Assembly (NCBI GenBank): GCA_015492875.1
Contig: WGEI01000226.1
Coordinates: 1-9,319 of the forward strand
Length of the DNA: 9,319 bases
Direction: 5' to 3'
Source of the DNA: Anaerolineae bacterium
GTDB lineage: Bacteria; Chloroflexota; Anaerolineae; Aggregatilineales; Phototrophicaceae
In this document: in pieces, positions 1-5,790 of the stretch
Layout of the letters: every line of letters starts with the position of its first letter
Numbering within the stretch: the first letter of the stretch is position 1
Position numbers and translations under genes: made by a program
The notes under the pieces: model-generated
What the model was told of the DNA's origin: nothing
Databases searched by the model: none
What the model saw: only the letters and a program-made list of their open reading frames with translations

Positions 1-166
1 CGCCAACCCCTAGTAACGTGAGGCCTGTTCGCCGATTCTCCCAATAAAAACGCTCAATACCGCGTAAATGGGGTAATAGACGTAACACATTCACGGGGGC
101 GACACGACGGCTAAAGCTCACTAAACGGCCATATTGATTGGGGATTGAACGAGTAGCGTCAAACAT
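1..166 (-). CDS. menF: Isochorismate synthase, N-terminal fragment (cut by window edge)
   Basis: The reading frame opens with ATG at 166-164 and runs open to the window edge, giving 55 residues. It encodes a segment LVSFSRRVAPVN and then RFYWENRRTGLTLLGVG. The pattern of a 'VSF' strand followed by 'RFYWE...G..L.GVG' is typical of the N-terminal part of isochorismate synthases (MenF/EntC/DhbC), which convert chorismate to isochorismate in the cytoplasm. In an organism without siderophore genes in view, menaquinone synthesis is the likeliest pathway. The catalytic chorismate-binding domain lies outside the window, so MenF cannot be told from EntC here. The start ATG shares its A with the TGA stop of the upstream tetR gene (TGATG), which points to translational coupling. 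An AGGG about 10 nt upstream could serve as a ribosome binding site. A related chorismate-using enzyme is possible but less likely. Confidence 0.72.
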   Translation of the reverse strand, partial: MFDATRSIPNQYGRLVSFSRRVAPVNVLRLLPHLRGIERFYWENRRTGLTLLGVG

Positions 167-765
167 CAGTTATCGTACCCTACGCTTTTTAATAGCAATG
201 GCAACAAGCTTGAGAGAATGCGTTCGCGATTGGGTTCGCCGGTATAAACCCAGCGGATAATTACCCCATAAATAGCGCCCATCCACGCAGTGGCGACAAC
301 TTCGGTATCTACTGGCTCTATATCGCCTACGACAACGGCTTCATCTAGATATTTCTGAATGAGATTGGTGAAATGGTCATTAACTTCTAGGCGTTTCTTC
401 TCAAAGATATTGCCTAACCCAACGGCCTGAACGAGTAAAATTTTGGCTGGACGGCGGTATCTTGCAAATGTCTCTAAACAAGCTTCTAAGGCGGCACGGA
501 CACGCAGCATCCCCTGCTCTTCTTGTTCAATCGCTTCGATAATACGCCGCTCTAATAAATCTGCAAATTGGTCAACAAGCGCTAGGAAAAGCCGTTCTTT
601 GTTGGGGAAATGGAAATAGATAGACCCTTTAGAAGTATGGGATTCTTCGGCAATTTCATCGAGTTTAGTATCGTGGTATCCCTTGCGGGAAAAGATGCTC
701 AGCGCCGCATCGATGATGCGTTCGCGTGTGCTTTCTGGGTTGCGCTTTGTGGTTTGTGGCTGCAT
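166..765 (-). CDS. TetR/AcrR-family transcriptional regulator
   Basis: This 199-residue protein has the normal TetR-family length. Residues 13-60 form the DNA-binding domain: a first helix RERIIDAALSIFSRKGY, then TKLDEIAEESHTSKGSIYFHF, the characteristic helix-turn-helix with the 'KGSIYFHFPNKERLF' ending that defines the family. Residues 65-195 are mostly helical and would form the ligand-binding and dimerisation domain; the ligand cannot be predicted. It is cytoplasmic, with no signal peptide or membrane segment. The ATG at 765-763 is the only good start; no clear Shine-Dalgarno is visible. Its stop overlaps the start of an isochorismate synthase gene, so the two are probably one operon and the regulator may control quinone supply. 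A perfect palindrome sits at the predicted transcription start, consistent with autorepression. 'QPQTTKRNPESTRE' ahead of helix 1 is a usual disordered tail. Confidence 0.93.
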   Translation of the reverse strand: MQPQTTKRNPESTRERIIDAALSIFSRKGYHDTKLDEIAEESHTSKGSIYFHFPNKERLFLALVDQFADLLERRIIEAIEQEEQGMLRVRAALEACLETFARYRRPAKILLVQAVGLGNIFEKKRLEVNDHFTNLIQKYLDEAVVVGDIEPVDTEVVATAWMGAIYGVIIRWVYTGEPNRERILSSLLPLLLKSVGYDN

Positions 766-786
766 ATGTTTGTGAAATATTTTTCG

Positions 787-800
787 ACTGACTGGTCAGT
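787..800. promoter_or_regulatory. Probable TetR operator (14-bp palindrome)
   Basis: ACTGAC-TG-GTCAGT is a perfect inverted repeat of two 6-bp arms around a 2-bp centre. It covers roughly +1 to +13 of the transcript predicted from the promoter just upstream of the TetR-family gene. ACTGACC/GGTCAGT palindromes of this type are common operators of TetR/AcrR-family repressors. The position would block transcription initiation, so autorepression of the regulator and its coupled isochorismate synthase gene is the simplest reading. Confidence 0.68.
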
Positions 801-805
801 TCTAT

Positions 806-834
806 ATATTATCACAAAAGGAGAAAGGTGTCAC
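806..834 (-). promoter_or_regulatory. Promoter of the tetR-isochorismate synthase operon
   Basis: Read on the minus strand there is GTGACA (834-829, five of six matches to TTGACA), a 17-nt spacer, then TAATAT (811-806) preceded by TGA, an extended -10 element. Transcription would start near 799, inside the ACTGAC/GTCAGT palindrome, leaving a leader of about 34 nt before the ATG. Confidence 0.55.
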
Positions 835-860
835 GGCAATCCCGATGATAAATTCCCCAG

Positions 861-891
861 AAAACAAAAAGAGCCACTGTTTAGCGACTCT
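861..891 (-). terminator. Rho-independent terminator after tRNA-Glu
   Basis: On the minus strand AGAGTCGC (891-884) pairs with GTGGCTCT (877-870) through eight base pairs, two of them G-U, around a 6-nt loop. TTTTTGTTTT follows at 870-861. It lies 10 nt after the tRNA 3' end and ends the trpS/tRNA transcription unit before the tetR promoter region. Confidence 0.8.
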
Positions 892-900
892 CTTTGCATG

Positions 901-973
901 TGCCCCATAGGGGACTCGAACCCCTGTTTTGGCCTTGAGAGGGCCACGTCCTAGGCCACTAGACGAATGGGGC
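901..973 (-). tRNA. tRNA-Glu (anticodon CTC)
   Basis: The minus strand folds into a complete cloverleaf of 73 nt. Acceptor stem GCCCCAT (973-967) pairs with ATGGGGC (908-902), with discriminator A at 901. The D arm is GTC/GAC around TAGTGGCCTAG. The anticodon stem TGGCC/GGCCA encloses the loop CTCTCAA, with anticodon CTC at 939-937, reading GAG. The T arm is AGGGG-TTCGAGT-CCCCT. The 3' CCA is not encoded (CAT follows the discriminator) and must be added by the CCA-adding enzyme. The gene lies 38 bp after trpS on the same strand, has its own promoter, and is followed by a terminator. Confidence 0.97.
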
Positions 974-985
974 AATACAGCGCTT

Positions 986-1015
986 ATTCTAGCATGGGCG
1001 CTGTTATCCGGTCAA
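986..1015 (-). promoter_or_regulatory. Promoter of tRNA-Glu
   Basis: On the minus strand TTGACC (1015-1010) is followed after 18 nt by TAGAAT (991-986), preceded by TGC, an extended -10. Transcription would begin near 979, about six nucleotides before the mature tRNA 5' end. The -35 box overlaps the trpS TGA stop codon (1014-1012). An inverted repeat, ACAGCGC (977-983) and GCGCTGT (998-1004), flanks the -10; it could fold as a hairpin in readthrough RNA from trpS. Confidence 0.65.
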
Positions 1016-2037
1016 GAGTGAGAACGCGGCGCGAGTAGCCCCATACGGTCACGAACTTCGGCTAAAGTCGCATTGGCAATAGCTGCAGCGCGCGCTGCAC
1101 CATGTGCGAGAATATCATCGAGATAACCTTCTTCAGCCATGATTTCGTTATAGCGTTCCTGAAGTGGTTCAAGGAGGCCAACAACGCTCTCTGCTACGGC
1201 TTTTTTTAAGTCGCCATACCCACGCGCAGCGGCAAATGCGGTTTCAACCTCTTCACGAGTGCCGCCGTTGATGGCTTGATAGATGGTGAGCAGATTATTG
1301 ACGCCCGCTTTTTCTGGATCGTCACTAAAACAGATTTCACGTCCAGAATCCGTCACGGCGCGCATAATTTTCTTGCGAATACGAGCAGGTGGGTCTAGAA
1401 GATAGACGGCGTGATATTCTGAATCTTCGCTCTTGCTCATCTTCTTGGTTGGCTCATCTAGCCCCATAACGCGCGCACCAGCAGGCGGAATCATGGCTTC
1501 TGGTATAGTGAAAGTTTCACCATAGAGATGGTTAAAACGCTGAGCAAGGTCACGGGTAAACTCTAGATGCTGACGCTGGTCATCGCCGACGGGGACCGCC
1601 TCTGCCTGATAGAGCAAAATATCAGCGGCCATAAGGGTCGGGTAGTTCAATAGCCCTGCCCCGATGGAATCCTGTTTCATCTTAGCGGACTTATCTTTGA
1701 ATTGTGTCATGCGATTTAGCCAGCCCAGTGGCGCTAGGCATGTTAGTAGCCACGCAAGTTCGGAATGTGCGGGGACATGGGACTGGATAAAAATAGTCGC
1801 CCGTTCCGGGTCGATACCTACGGCAAGATATAACGCTGCTACTTCTCGCGTTTTCTGGCGCAAAGTTTCGGGGTCTTGGGGTACTGTAATCGCATGCAAA
1901 TCAACGACGCAGAAGAAGGAATCATAGTCATCTTGCACTGCGACCCACTGGCGTAATGCGCCTAGATAATTCCCAATGGTCAAACTTCCTGATGGCTGAA
2001 TGCCAGATAGTACGCGCTTTTTACCATTTTCAGTCAT
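1012..2037 (-). CDS. trpS: Tryptophan--tRNA ligase (class I aaRS)
   Basis: This enzyme charges tRNA-Trp with tryptophan using ATP in the cytoplasm. From the ATG at 2037-2035 it is 341 residues, within the usual bacterial TrpS length. The N-terminus carries the family signature SGIQPSGSLTIGNYLGA, where TIGN is the HIGH-type ATP-binding motif (residues 20-23). KMSKS follows at residues 199-203 (TKKMSKSED), and YQAEAVPVGDDQRQHLEFTRD is the conserved tryptophan-binding/dimer segment of bacterial enzymes. The frame extends four codons further to TTG (2049), with GTG at 2043. The ATG is preferred because homologues begin close to the SGIQPSG motif, though no start has a strong Shine-Dalgarno. It follows the STAND ATPase gene by 79 bp, a gap that holds its own promoter and a palindrome; tRNA-Glu lies downstream. 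It is intact, with no missing motif. Confidence 0.98.
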   Translation of the reverse strand: MTENGKKRVLSGIQPSGSLTIGNYLGALRQWVAVQDDYDSFFCVVDLHAITVPQDPETLRQKTREVAALYLAVGIDPERATIFIQSHVPAHSELAWLLTCLAPLGWLNRMTQFKDKSAKMKQDSIGAGLLNYPTLMAADILLYQAEAVPVGDDQRQHLEFTRDLAQRFNHLYGETFTIPEAMIPPAGARVMGLDEPTKKMSKSEDSEYHAVYLLDPPARIRKKIMRAVTDSGREICFSDDPEKAGVNNLLTIYQAINGGTREEVETAFAAARGYGDLKKAVAESVVGLLEPLQERYNEIMAEEGYLDDILAHGAARAAAIANATLAEVRDRMGLLAPRSHS

Positions 2038-2065
2038 ATGCACATCCAAATTCTATGAAAAACCG

Positions 2066-2078
2066 TTCACATGGTGAA
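2066..2078. promoter_or_regulatory. Operator-like palindrome in the trpS leader
   Basis: TTCAC-ATG-GTGAA is a perfect inverted repeat of 5-bp arms around 3 bp. It lies just downstream of the predicted trpS -10 box, at about the transcription start. The position would suit a repressor site, but a repeat of this size can arise by chance, and no regulator is identified. Confidence 0.35.
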
Positions 2079-2080
2079 AG

Positions 2081-2109
2081 ATTGTATCAAGGCGATACCG
2101 CCCCTGCAA
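2081..2109 (-). promoter_or_regulatory. Probable trpS promoter
   Basis: On the minus strand TTGCAG (2109-2104) is separated by 17 nt from TACAAT (2086-2081), which is preceded by TGA (extended -10). Transcription would start near 2074 with a leader of about 37 nt. The leader is too short for a T-box. The -35 match is weak (three of six), so readthrough from the upstream genes may also supply trpS. Confidence 0.5.
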
Positions 2110-2116
2110 CGGCACA

Positions 2117-4522
2117 TCAAGGAGATTGCGCTTGGCGGTGATCGGTCAATCGCAGATTATGCAAGGTTAATTCTAGGCCTAATTTATCGCCTAGCGTACG
2201 CTGGATAGAAGCGGCGTCTCTCAAGAAATTTCGAGCGGTCGATATATCATTTAGGGCGATAAGGCATGCAGCTAAATTTGTTTTGGCACGAGCTAACCAA
2301 AACGGATTGTCCATTTGGTTATACAGTTGGTAAGCCAACGTGCAATAACGGTGAGCAGCGTTGATTTTCCCAAGCTGATAATAGACTTTGCCTAAGAGCG
2401 CATAGGTTGCGGCAAGCTCTTGCTGCTGATTCGTCACGTAAAAATGGGTGGCAAGGGCTTTTGCCATCCGAATACCTCGCTCAATATCACCTTTAGCGCA
2501 TAATGCTTCTGCTCGCAATAGCGTCGCGCGGTCTGTTGTAATCGATTTCAATAATTCTTCCGCTGTATCGGGGTCTTCTGTTTCCAGAGCAAGTTGTGCT
2601 AGTTCAACTTGAGCATGGATATAGGTTTTTTCGTCGGCATAATGTTTTGCTCTTGAGGCTGCATCGGCCAGATACTCGTGAGCGCGTGTGAATTGCCCAC
2701 GAAGTTTTGCTAAAATGCCGAGTTCTAAAATCGTTGATGTTTGTGCCGTAAAGTCACCAACTTCGCCAGCATACGCCATTGTGCGATGTAGTTCTTGTTC
2801 AGCCTCGTACCATTCACCTAAGCGCCGTAAGCAAATAGCAAAAGCCCGCCGAATTGTGACATCGTTTGGTGTATGTGCTAAATATGTTGCAAAGAATTGA
2901 CGCCAGAGTGCATGTGACCGATGTTTAAGGGCATATCGCCACATTGAGCGCAGCCATTTCTGCTCACGATGAGGATGAATATTCAGCCAACGCGCATTCA
3001 AAATATGTTCTATAGTGCGGATGACCTTAGGCGGATTTTGCAAGTTGCTATCTATAGCCTGTAACAACTCTTCAGCGATTTGTTGGAGTGTGCGGCTACG
3101 GGGATAATGCTGTTTTAAGTAGCTCAATACAGCCGAAGAAAGTTGGTAGCCCTGCTGGTGAAGTTTTTCTAGTAACCCTATTTGGTTGAGGACTTCGAGA
3201 TTGTTTTGATTAACGACAGTTGGCCATAAATAACGCAAGTCCTCGTTATCGGGTACGGATTCAGCGAAGAGCGCCCATATAAAACAACAGCGCTGTTGCG
3301 ACGGCGTCAATCTGGCGAATAAGTGGCCTGTGAGGTTATCAAAGTCGCTGATAGTGGCATCTTCTTCTAGTAAAGAAGCAAAAAACGCGAGACGAGTTTT
3401 TAAGGGATTGCCTTTTGTGTGTGGCCATATTTTGTGGAGATAGGCATTTAATAGTTCGTCGTCAGTATATCCATACCTCGCGGTCAATAAATCAGCCAGA
3501 TAACTTTGCGTTGCGGCAAAAGATAGGGGTTTAAGAGAGAATGCTGTGGCGACATTAGGAAGAGGGATTTTTACTTGCGAACTAATCAATACATATGCTG
3601 CACTTAATTGCTGCAAGAAGAGATTAAAACGCTGGCGCTCTAATTCGTCACTTAACACAGCGTCGATATTCTCTAAAACGATTGCCGTTCGGCGGATGAG
3701 TAAGCACTCAGGAATGCTCAAAGAGGCAACACCTGCGGGCACAAGGCGCTCATAGATATGCGTTCGGATTTCGGTCAATGTGTGGGGGGTATCTAGCCAG
3801 ATTAAAGTATCAATAGTGCCTTTTTCAATGAGTTGATTGATTACGGCACTAATGAATGCCGTTTTGCCGATACCCTGTTCGCCAACGACATGAACATGGG
3901 GGAAGTGATTGTCATTGAGCACCAAACAATCTAGTGCACGGGAAATATCCTCTTCACGTTCATAAAGCCGTGAAGGTGTGACATGGGGCAAAACCGCCTG
4001 CAAGCGGCGTTTCAAGCGGTGGCGGCGTATCGCATGCTCTTCATGATAGAGCGTTTCAGTCAAACGAAAGATGCCATGTTTCTGGTATCTGCGAAAGGTG
4101 CGCACATCGAACCCTGCCCAAGCGCTATAGTCATCTGGCGTGATATTGAAATCGACGCGGACATAGCGATAATAGAGAATACTCCAGCCAGTCAAATCGT
4201 CGCTTTGGACGACAGCATCATTTTGAATGTTTAACGCTGCTTGTTCGCGTGTGTCCTCTTGCTGAGGGGTAAGGTTTAAGGTGCGCCGCAAGTTATTCAG
4301 TTGGTTTTCGATGATTTGACTGAGAATATCAGCCAATGCGAATTGACGGAGGTATTCTGTTTCTGGTAAGGATGGGTTCTTTAGCAAATACTCGTCTACT
4401 AATGAAGTTTGTTCGAGAGGTTGTAGGGGGTTCGGGGATTTGCGAGAATGATGGCGTAAGGCGGAGAGCGCTTGCCTCACCGCCTCATAGCTTATGTAAA
4501 CTCCATTATCACCATATGGCAT
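2117..4522 (-). CDS. STAND-type ATPase with N-terminal HTH-like region and C-terminal TPR repeats
   Basis: This 801-residue protein looks like a signal-transduction ATPase of the STAND/NB-ARC class, normally an ATP switch that changes oligomeric state when its sensor region detects a signal. Residues 1-180 are a family-unknown N-terminal region; 127-165 (ITPDDYSAWAGFDVRTFRRY...) resembles a helix-turn-helix followed by a basic helix. The ATPase core carries Walker A GEQGIGKT (214-221), a Walker B strand AIVLENID (280-287), a sensor-like VLISSQ (311-316) and GNPL (371-374), the NB-ARC GxP-type motif. Walker B has Glu-Asn where Asp-Asp or Asp-Asn is usual. A winged-helix-like segment follows (400-470). 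From about 555 to 790 the sequence is TPR-like helical repeats (for example LGKVYYQLGKINAAHRYCTLA, 710-730). No membrane segment is seen. Its start overlaps the preceding 269-aa gene by 14 nt, with no good Shine-Dalgarno of its own. The output (transcriptional or other) is unknown. Confidence 0.85.
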   Translation of the reverse strand: MPYGDNGVYISYEAVRQALSALRHHSRKSPNPLQPLEQTSLVDEYLLKNPSLPETEYLRQFALADILSQIIENQLNNLRRTLNLTPQQEDTREQAALNIQNDAVVQSDDLTGWSILYYRYVRVDFNITPDDYSAWAGFDVRTFRRYQKHGIFRLTETLYHEEHAIRRHRLKRRLQAVLPHVTPSRLYEREEDISRALDCLVLNDNHFPHVHVVGEQGIGKTAFISAVINQLIEKGTIDTLIWLDTPHTLTEIRTHIYERLVPAGVASLSIPECLLIRRTAIVLENIDAVLSDELERQRFNLFLQQLSAAYVLISSQVKIPLPNVATAFSLKPLSFAATQSYLADLLTARYGYTDDELLNAYLHKIWPHTKGNPLKTRLAFFASLLEEDATISDFDNLTGHLFARLTPSQQRCCFIWALFAESVPDNEDLRYLWPTVVNQNNLEVLNQIGLLEKLHQQGYQLSSAVLSYLKQHYPRSRTLQQIAEELLQAIDSNLQNPPKVIRTIEHILNARWLNIHPHREQKWLRSMWRYALKHRSHALWRQFFATYLAHTPNDVTIRRAFAICLRRLGEWYEAEQELHRTMAYAGEVGDFTAQTSTILELGILAKLRGQFTRAHEYLADAASRAKHYADEKTYIHAQVELAQLALETEDPDTAEELLKSITTDRATLLRAEALCAKGDIERGIRMAKALATHFYVTNQQQELAATYALLGKVYYQLGKINAAHRYCTLAYQLYNQMDNPFWLARAKTNLAACLIALNDISTARNFLRDAASIQRTLGDKLGLELTLHNLRLTDHRQAQSP

Positions 4523-5318
4523 CTGGGAATGTATTTATGCCTGCATGCTTACCTAATCGCTTGTACATCTGAAAACCAGTAAACGGATATCCCAAAATAC
4601 CATCATGAATAGCCCATGAGCGGCCACGCACAGTTTTCCATGCATCAAGATGGCGAAAGGGGTTATCCGGTGTCAATTTCCTATGTAGTTCGCCGCCGGG
4701 TTGGAATTCTCGATGGATACGCTCCATTTCCATACGCCCTCGTAAATAATTGAAACCATAACGCTCGAACACAATAGCGTTGTGATAGGCCAGCGGTTCA
4801 ATGAAAAACATACTTTGCCCCAACCGCTCCACGAATTGCTCAAAAACGGGCAAAATGCGGCTAAATGAGCGCAATCCTCGCCGTATTTGGCCCGGCGCTA
4901 AACCAGCAGCCAGTGCCGCTTCTTCGGCGGGGATGTTGCGGCTACGTGTGCCAAAATGGGTTGGGTTGCCATCAGGGTCTCTATCGGTATTGAATCTTGG
5001 CGAATCTGGGTCATTCACTACCAATAAAAGCACAATGAGCTGATTGTTAAATGTGTCGGCCATGTTCAGATAAAACATGGGGTCTAGGTCTTCTGGGTGG
5101 CGGCGGATAGATAGTTCAAGTGCGCGTGTGCCCGAAGGGCAACGCATATAAACTACAGGATGGCGGCTTTCGGGGATGGTGAATGTTTCCGGGTCGATAT
5201 TGAAATCGGTGAACAGCCAATCCGGGATGAGCGTGCGGTAGATAGCGCGTTTTTCATCTTGTGACAGGTTATTGATTTCGCGGATTGAAGTTGGCCATTC
5301 ATTCGGATTCAGCACCAT
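4509..5318 (-). CDS. Conserved-looking protein of unknown function (269 aa)
   Basis: I do not recognise this family. The protein is soluble, with no signal peptide or clear transmembrane helix; residues 94-101 (LIVLLLVV) form a buried-type strand. It is rich in Arg, Pro and aromatic residues. Striking segments are RHPVVYMRCPSGTRALEL (52-69), the helical RRGLRSFSRILPVFEQFVERLG (146-167), AYHNAIVFERYGFNYLRGRMEMER (177-200) and the C-terminal RGRSWAIHDGILGYPFTGFQMYKR (231-254). The 'HNAIVFERYGF' stretch faintly recalls the last helix/strand of GNAT acetyltransferases, but no acetyl-CoA loop is visible, so no activity is assigned. The ATG at 5318 has a strong Shine-Dalgarno (AAGGGG) that overlaps the smpB stop codon. 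The gene starts 9 nt after smpB and overlaps the STAND ATPase start by 14 nt, implying co-translation with both, and a shared role with the ATPase. Confidence 0.85.
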   Translation of the reverse strand: MVLNPNEWPTSIREINNLSQDEKRAIYRTLIPDWLFTDFNIDPETFTIPESRHPVVYMRCPSGTRALELSIRRHPEDLDPMFYLNMADTFNNQLIVLLLVVNDPDSPRFNTDRDPDGNPTHFGTRSRNIPAEEAALAAGLAPGQIRRGLRSFSRILPVFEQFVERLGQSMFFIEPLAYHNAIVFERYGFNYLRGRMEMERIHREFQPGGELHRKLTPDNPFRHLDAWKTVRGRSWAIHDGILGYPFTGFQMYKRLGKHAGINTFPDAIW

Positions 5319-5327
5319 ATATCCCCT

Positions 5328-5786
5328 TTAGTATCGTTTTAATGCGCGGCGCATTTCTTGTTCGGCATCGCGTTTAGCCATGCTTTGGCGTTTATCGTAT
5401 TGCTTTTTGCCGCGGGCGATAGCAATTTCCACTTTCGCCAATCCGTTTTTGAGATATAGCATGGTGGGCACAACCGTAAAGCCCTTTTCGCGCATTTTGG
5501 TGATGAGTTTGGCTATCTCGCGCTTGTGCAAAAGCAGTTTGCGCGGGCGCAAGGGGTCAACATGCCCATATCGGTTTGCTTGCTCATAGGGCGAAATGTG
5601 AACATTCATCAGCCACAGTTCGCCATTGCGTTCCGTCACGAACCCATCTTTAAGATTAACACGATTTGCTCGAATTGACTTAATCTCAGACCCCATAAGC
5701 ACTAAGCCCGCTTCGAAACGTTCTAATAGAAAGTAATCATGTTGTGCCTTACGATTGCGTGTGATGATTTTTATGCTTTCAGACAT
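5328..5786 (-). CDS. smpB: SsrA (tmRNA)-binding protein SmpB
   Basis: SmpB binds tmRNA and carries it into the A site of ribosomes stalled on broken mRNA, so that the nascent chain is tagged for degradation. The 152-residue length is typical. Family motifs are present in order: NRKAQHDY (11-18), GLVLMGSEIKSIRANRVNL (27-45), a central WLMNVHISPYEQANRYGHVD segment, RPRKLLLHKREI (80-91), and the basic C-terminal tail with KKQYDKRQSMAKRDAEQEMRR, which enters the mRNA channel. It begins 4 nt after the stop of the S41 protease gene and ends 9 nt before the 269-aa gene, so it lies in the middle of an operon. A weak AAGGCGAG site precedes the ATG. No tmRNA gene is seen next to it in the window. Confidence 0.98.
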   Translation of the reverse strand: MSESIKIITRNRKAQHDYFLLERFEAGLVLMGSEIKSIRANRVNLKDGFVTERNGELWLMNVHISPYEQANRYGHVDPLRPRKLLLHKREIAKLITKMREKGFTVVPTMLYLKNGLAKVEIAIARGKKQYDKRQSMAKRDAEQEMRRALKRY

Positions 5787-5790
5787 TGAT

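Noticed and set aside
610..954. Plus-strand frame of 114 codons across the tetR promoter and tRNA
   Set aside because: It runs antisense through the HTH-coding part of tetR, its promoter, a terminator and the tRNA gene. It has no ribosome binding site and no family resemblance.
2038..2049. TTG (2049) or GTG (2043) as the trpS start
   Set aside because: Neither has a better ribosome binding site, and the ATG at 2037 places the SGIQPSG motif at the distance usual for TrpS.
2038..2116. T-box riboswitch or leader peptide in front of trpS
   Set aside because: The predicted leader is only about 37 nt, with no room for T-box stems and no antiterminator/terminator pair or Trp-rich small frame.
2117..5318. 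Calling the 269-aa/STAND pair a confirmed anti-phage system
   Set aside because: Neither protein has a recognised defence effector domain, and the surroundings are housekeeping genes rather than a defence island.
5319..5790. tmRNA gene next to smpB
   Set aside because: tmRNA often neighbours smpB, but the flanking gaps are 9 and 4 nt, and no tRNA-like ends were found elsewhere in the window except tRNA-Glu.
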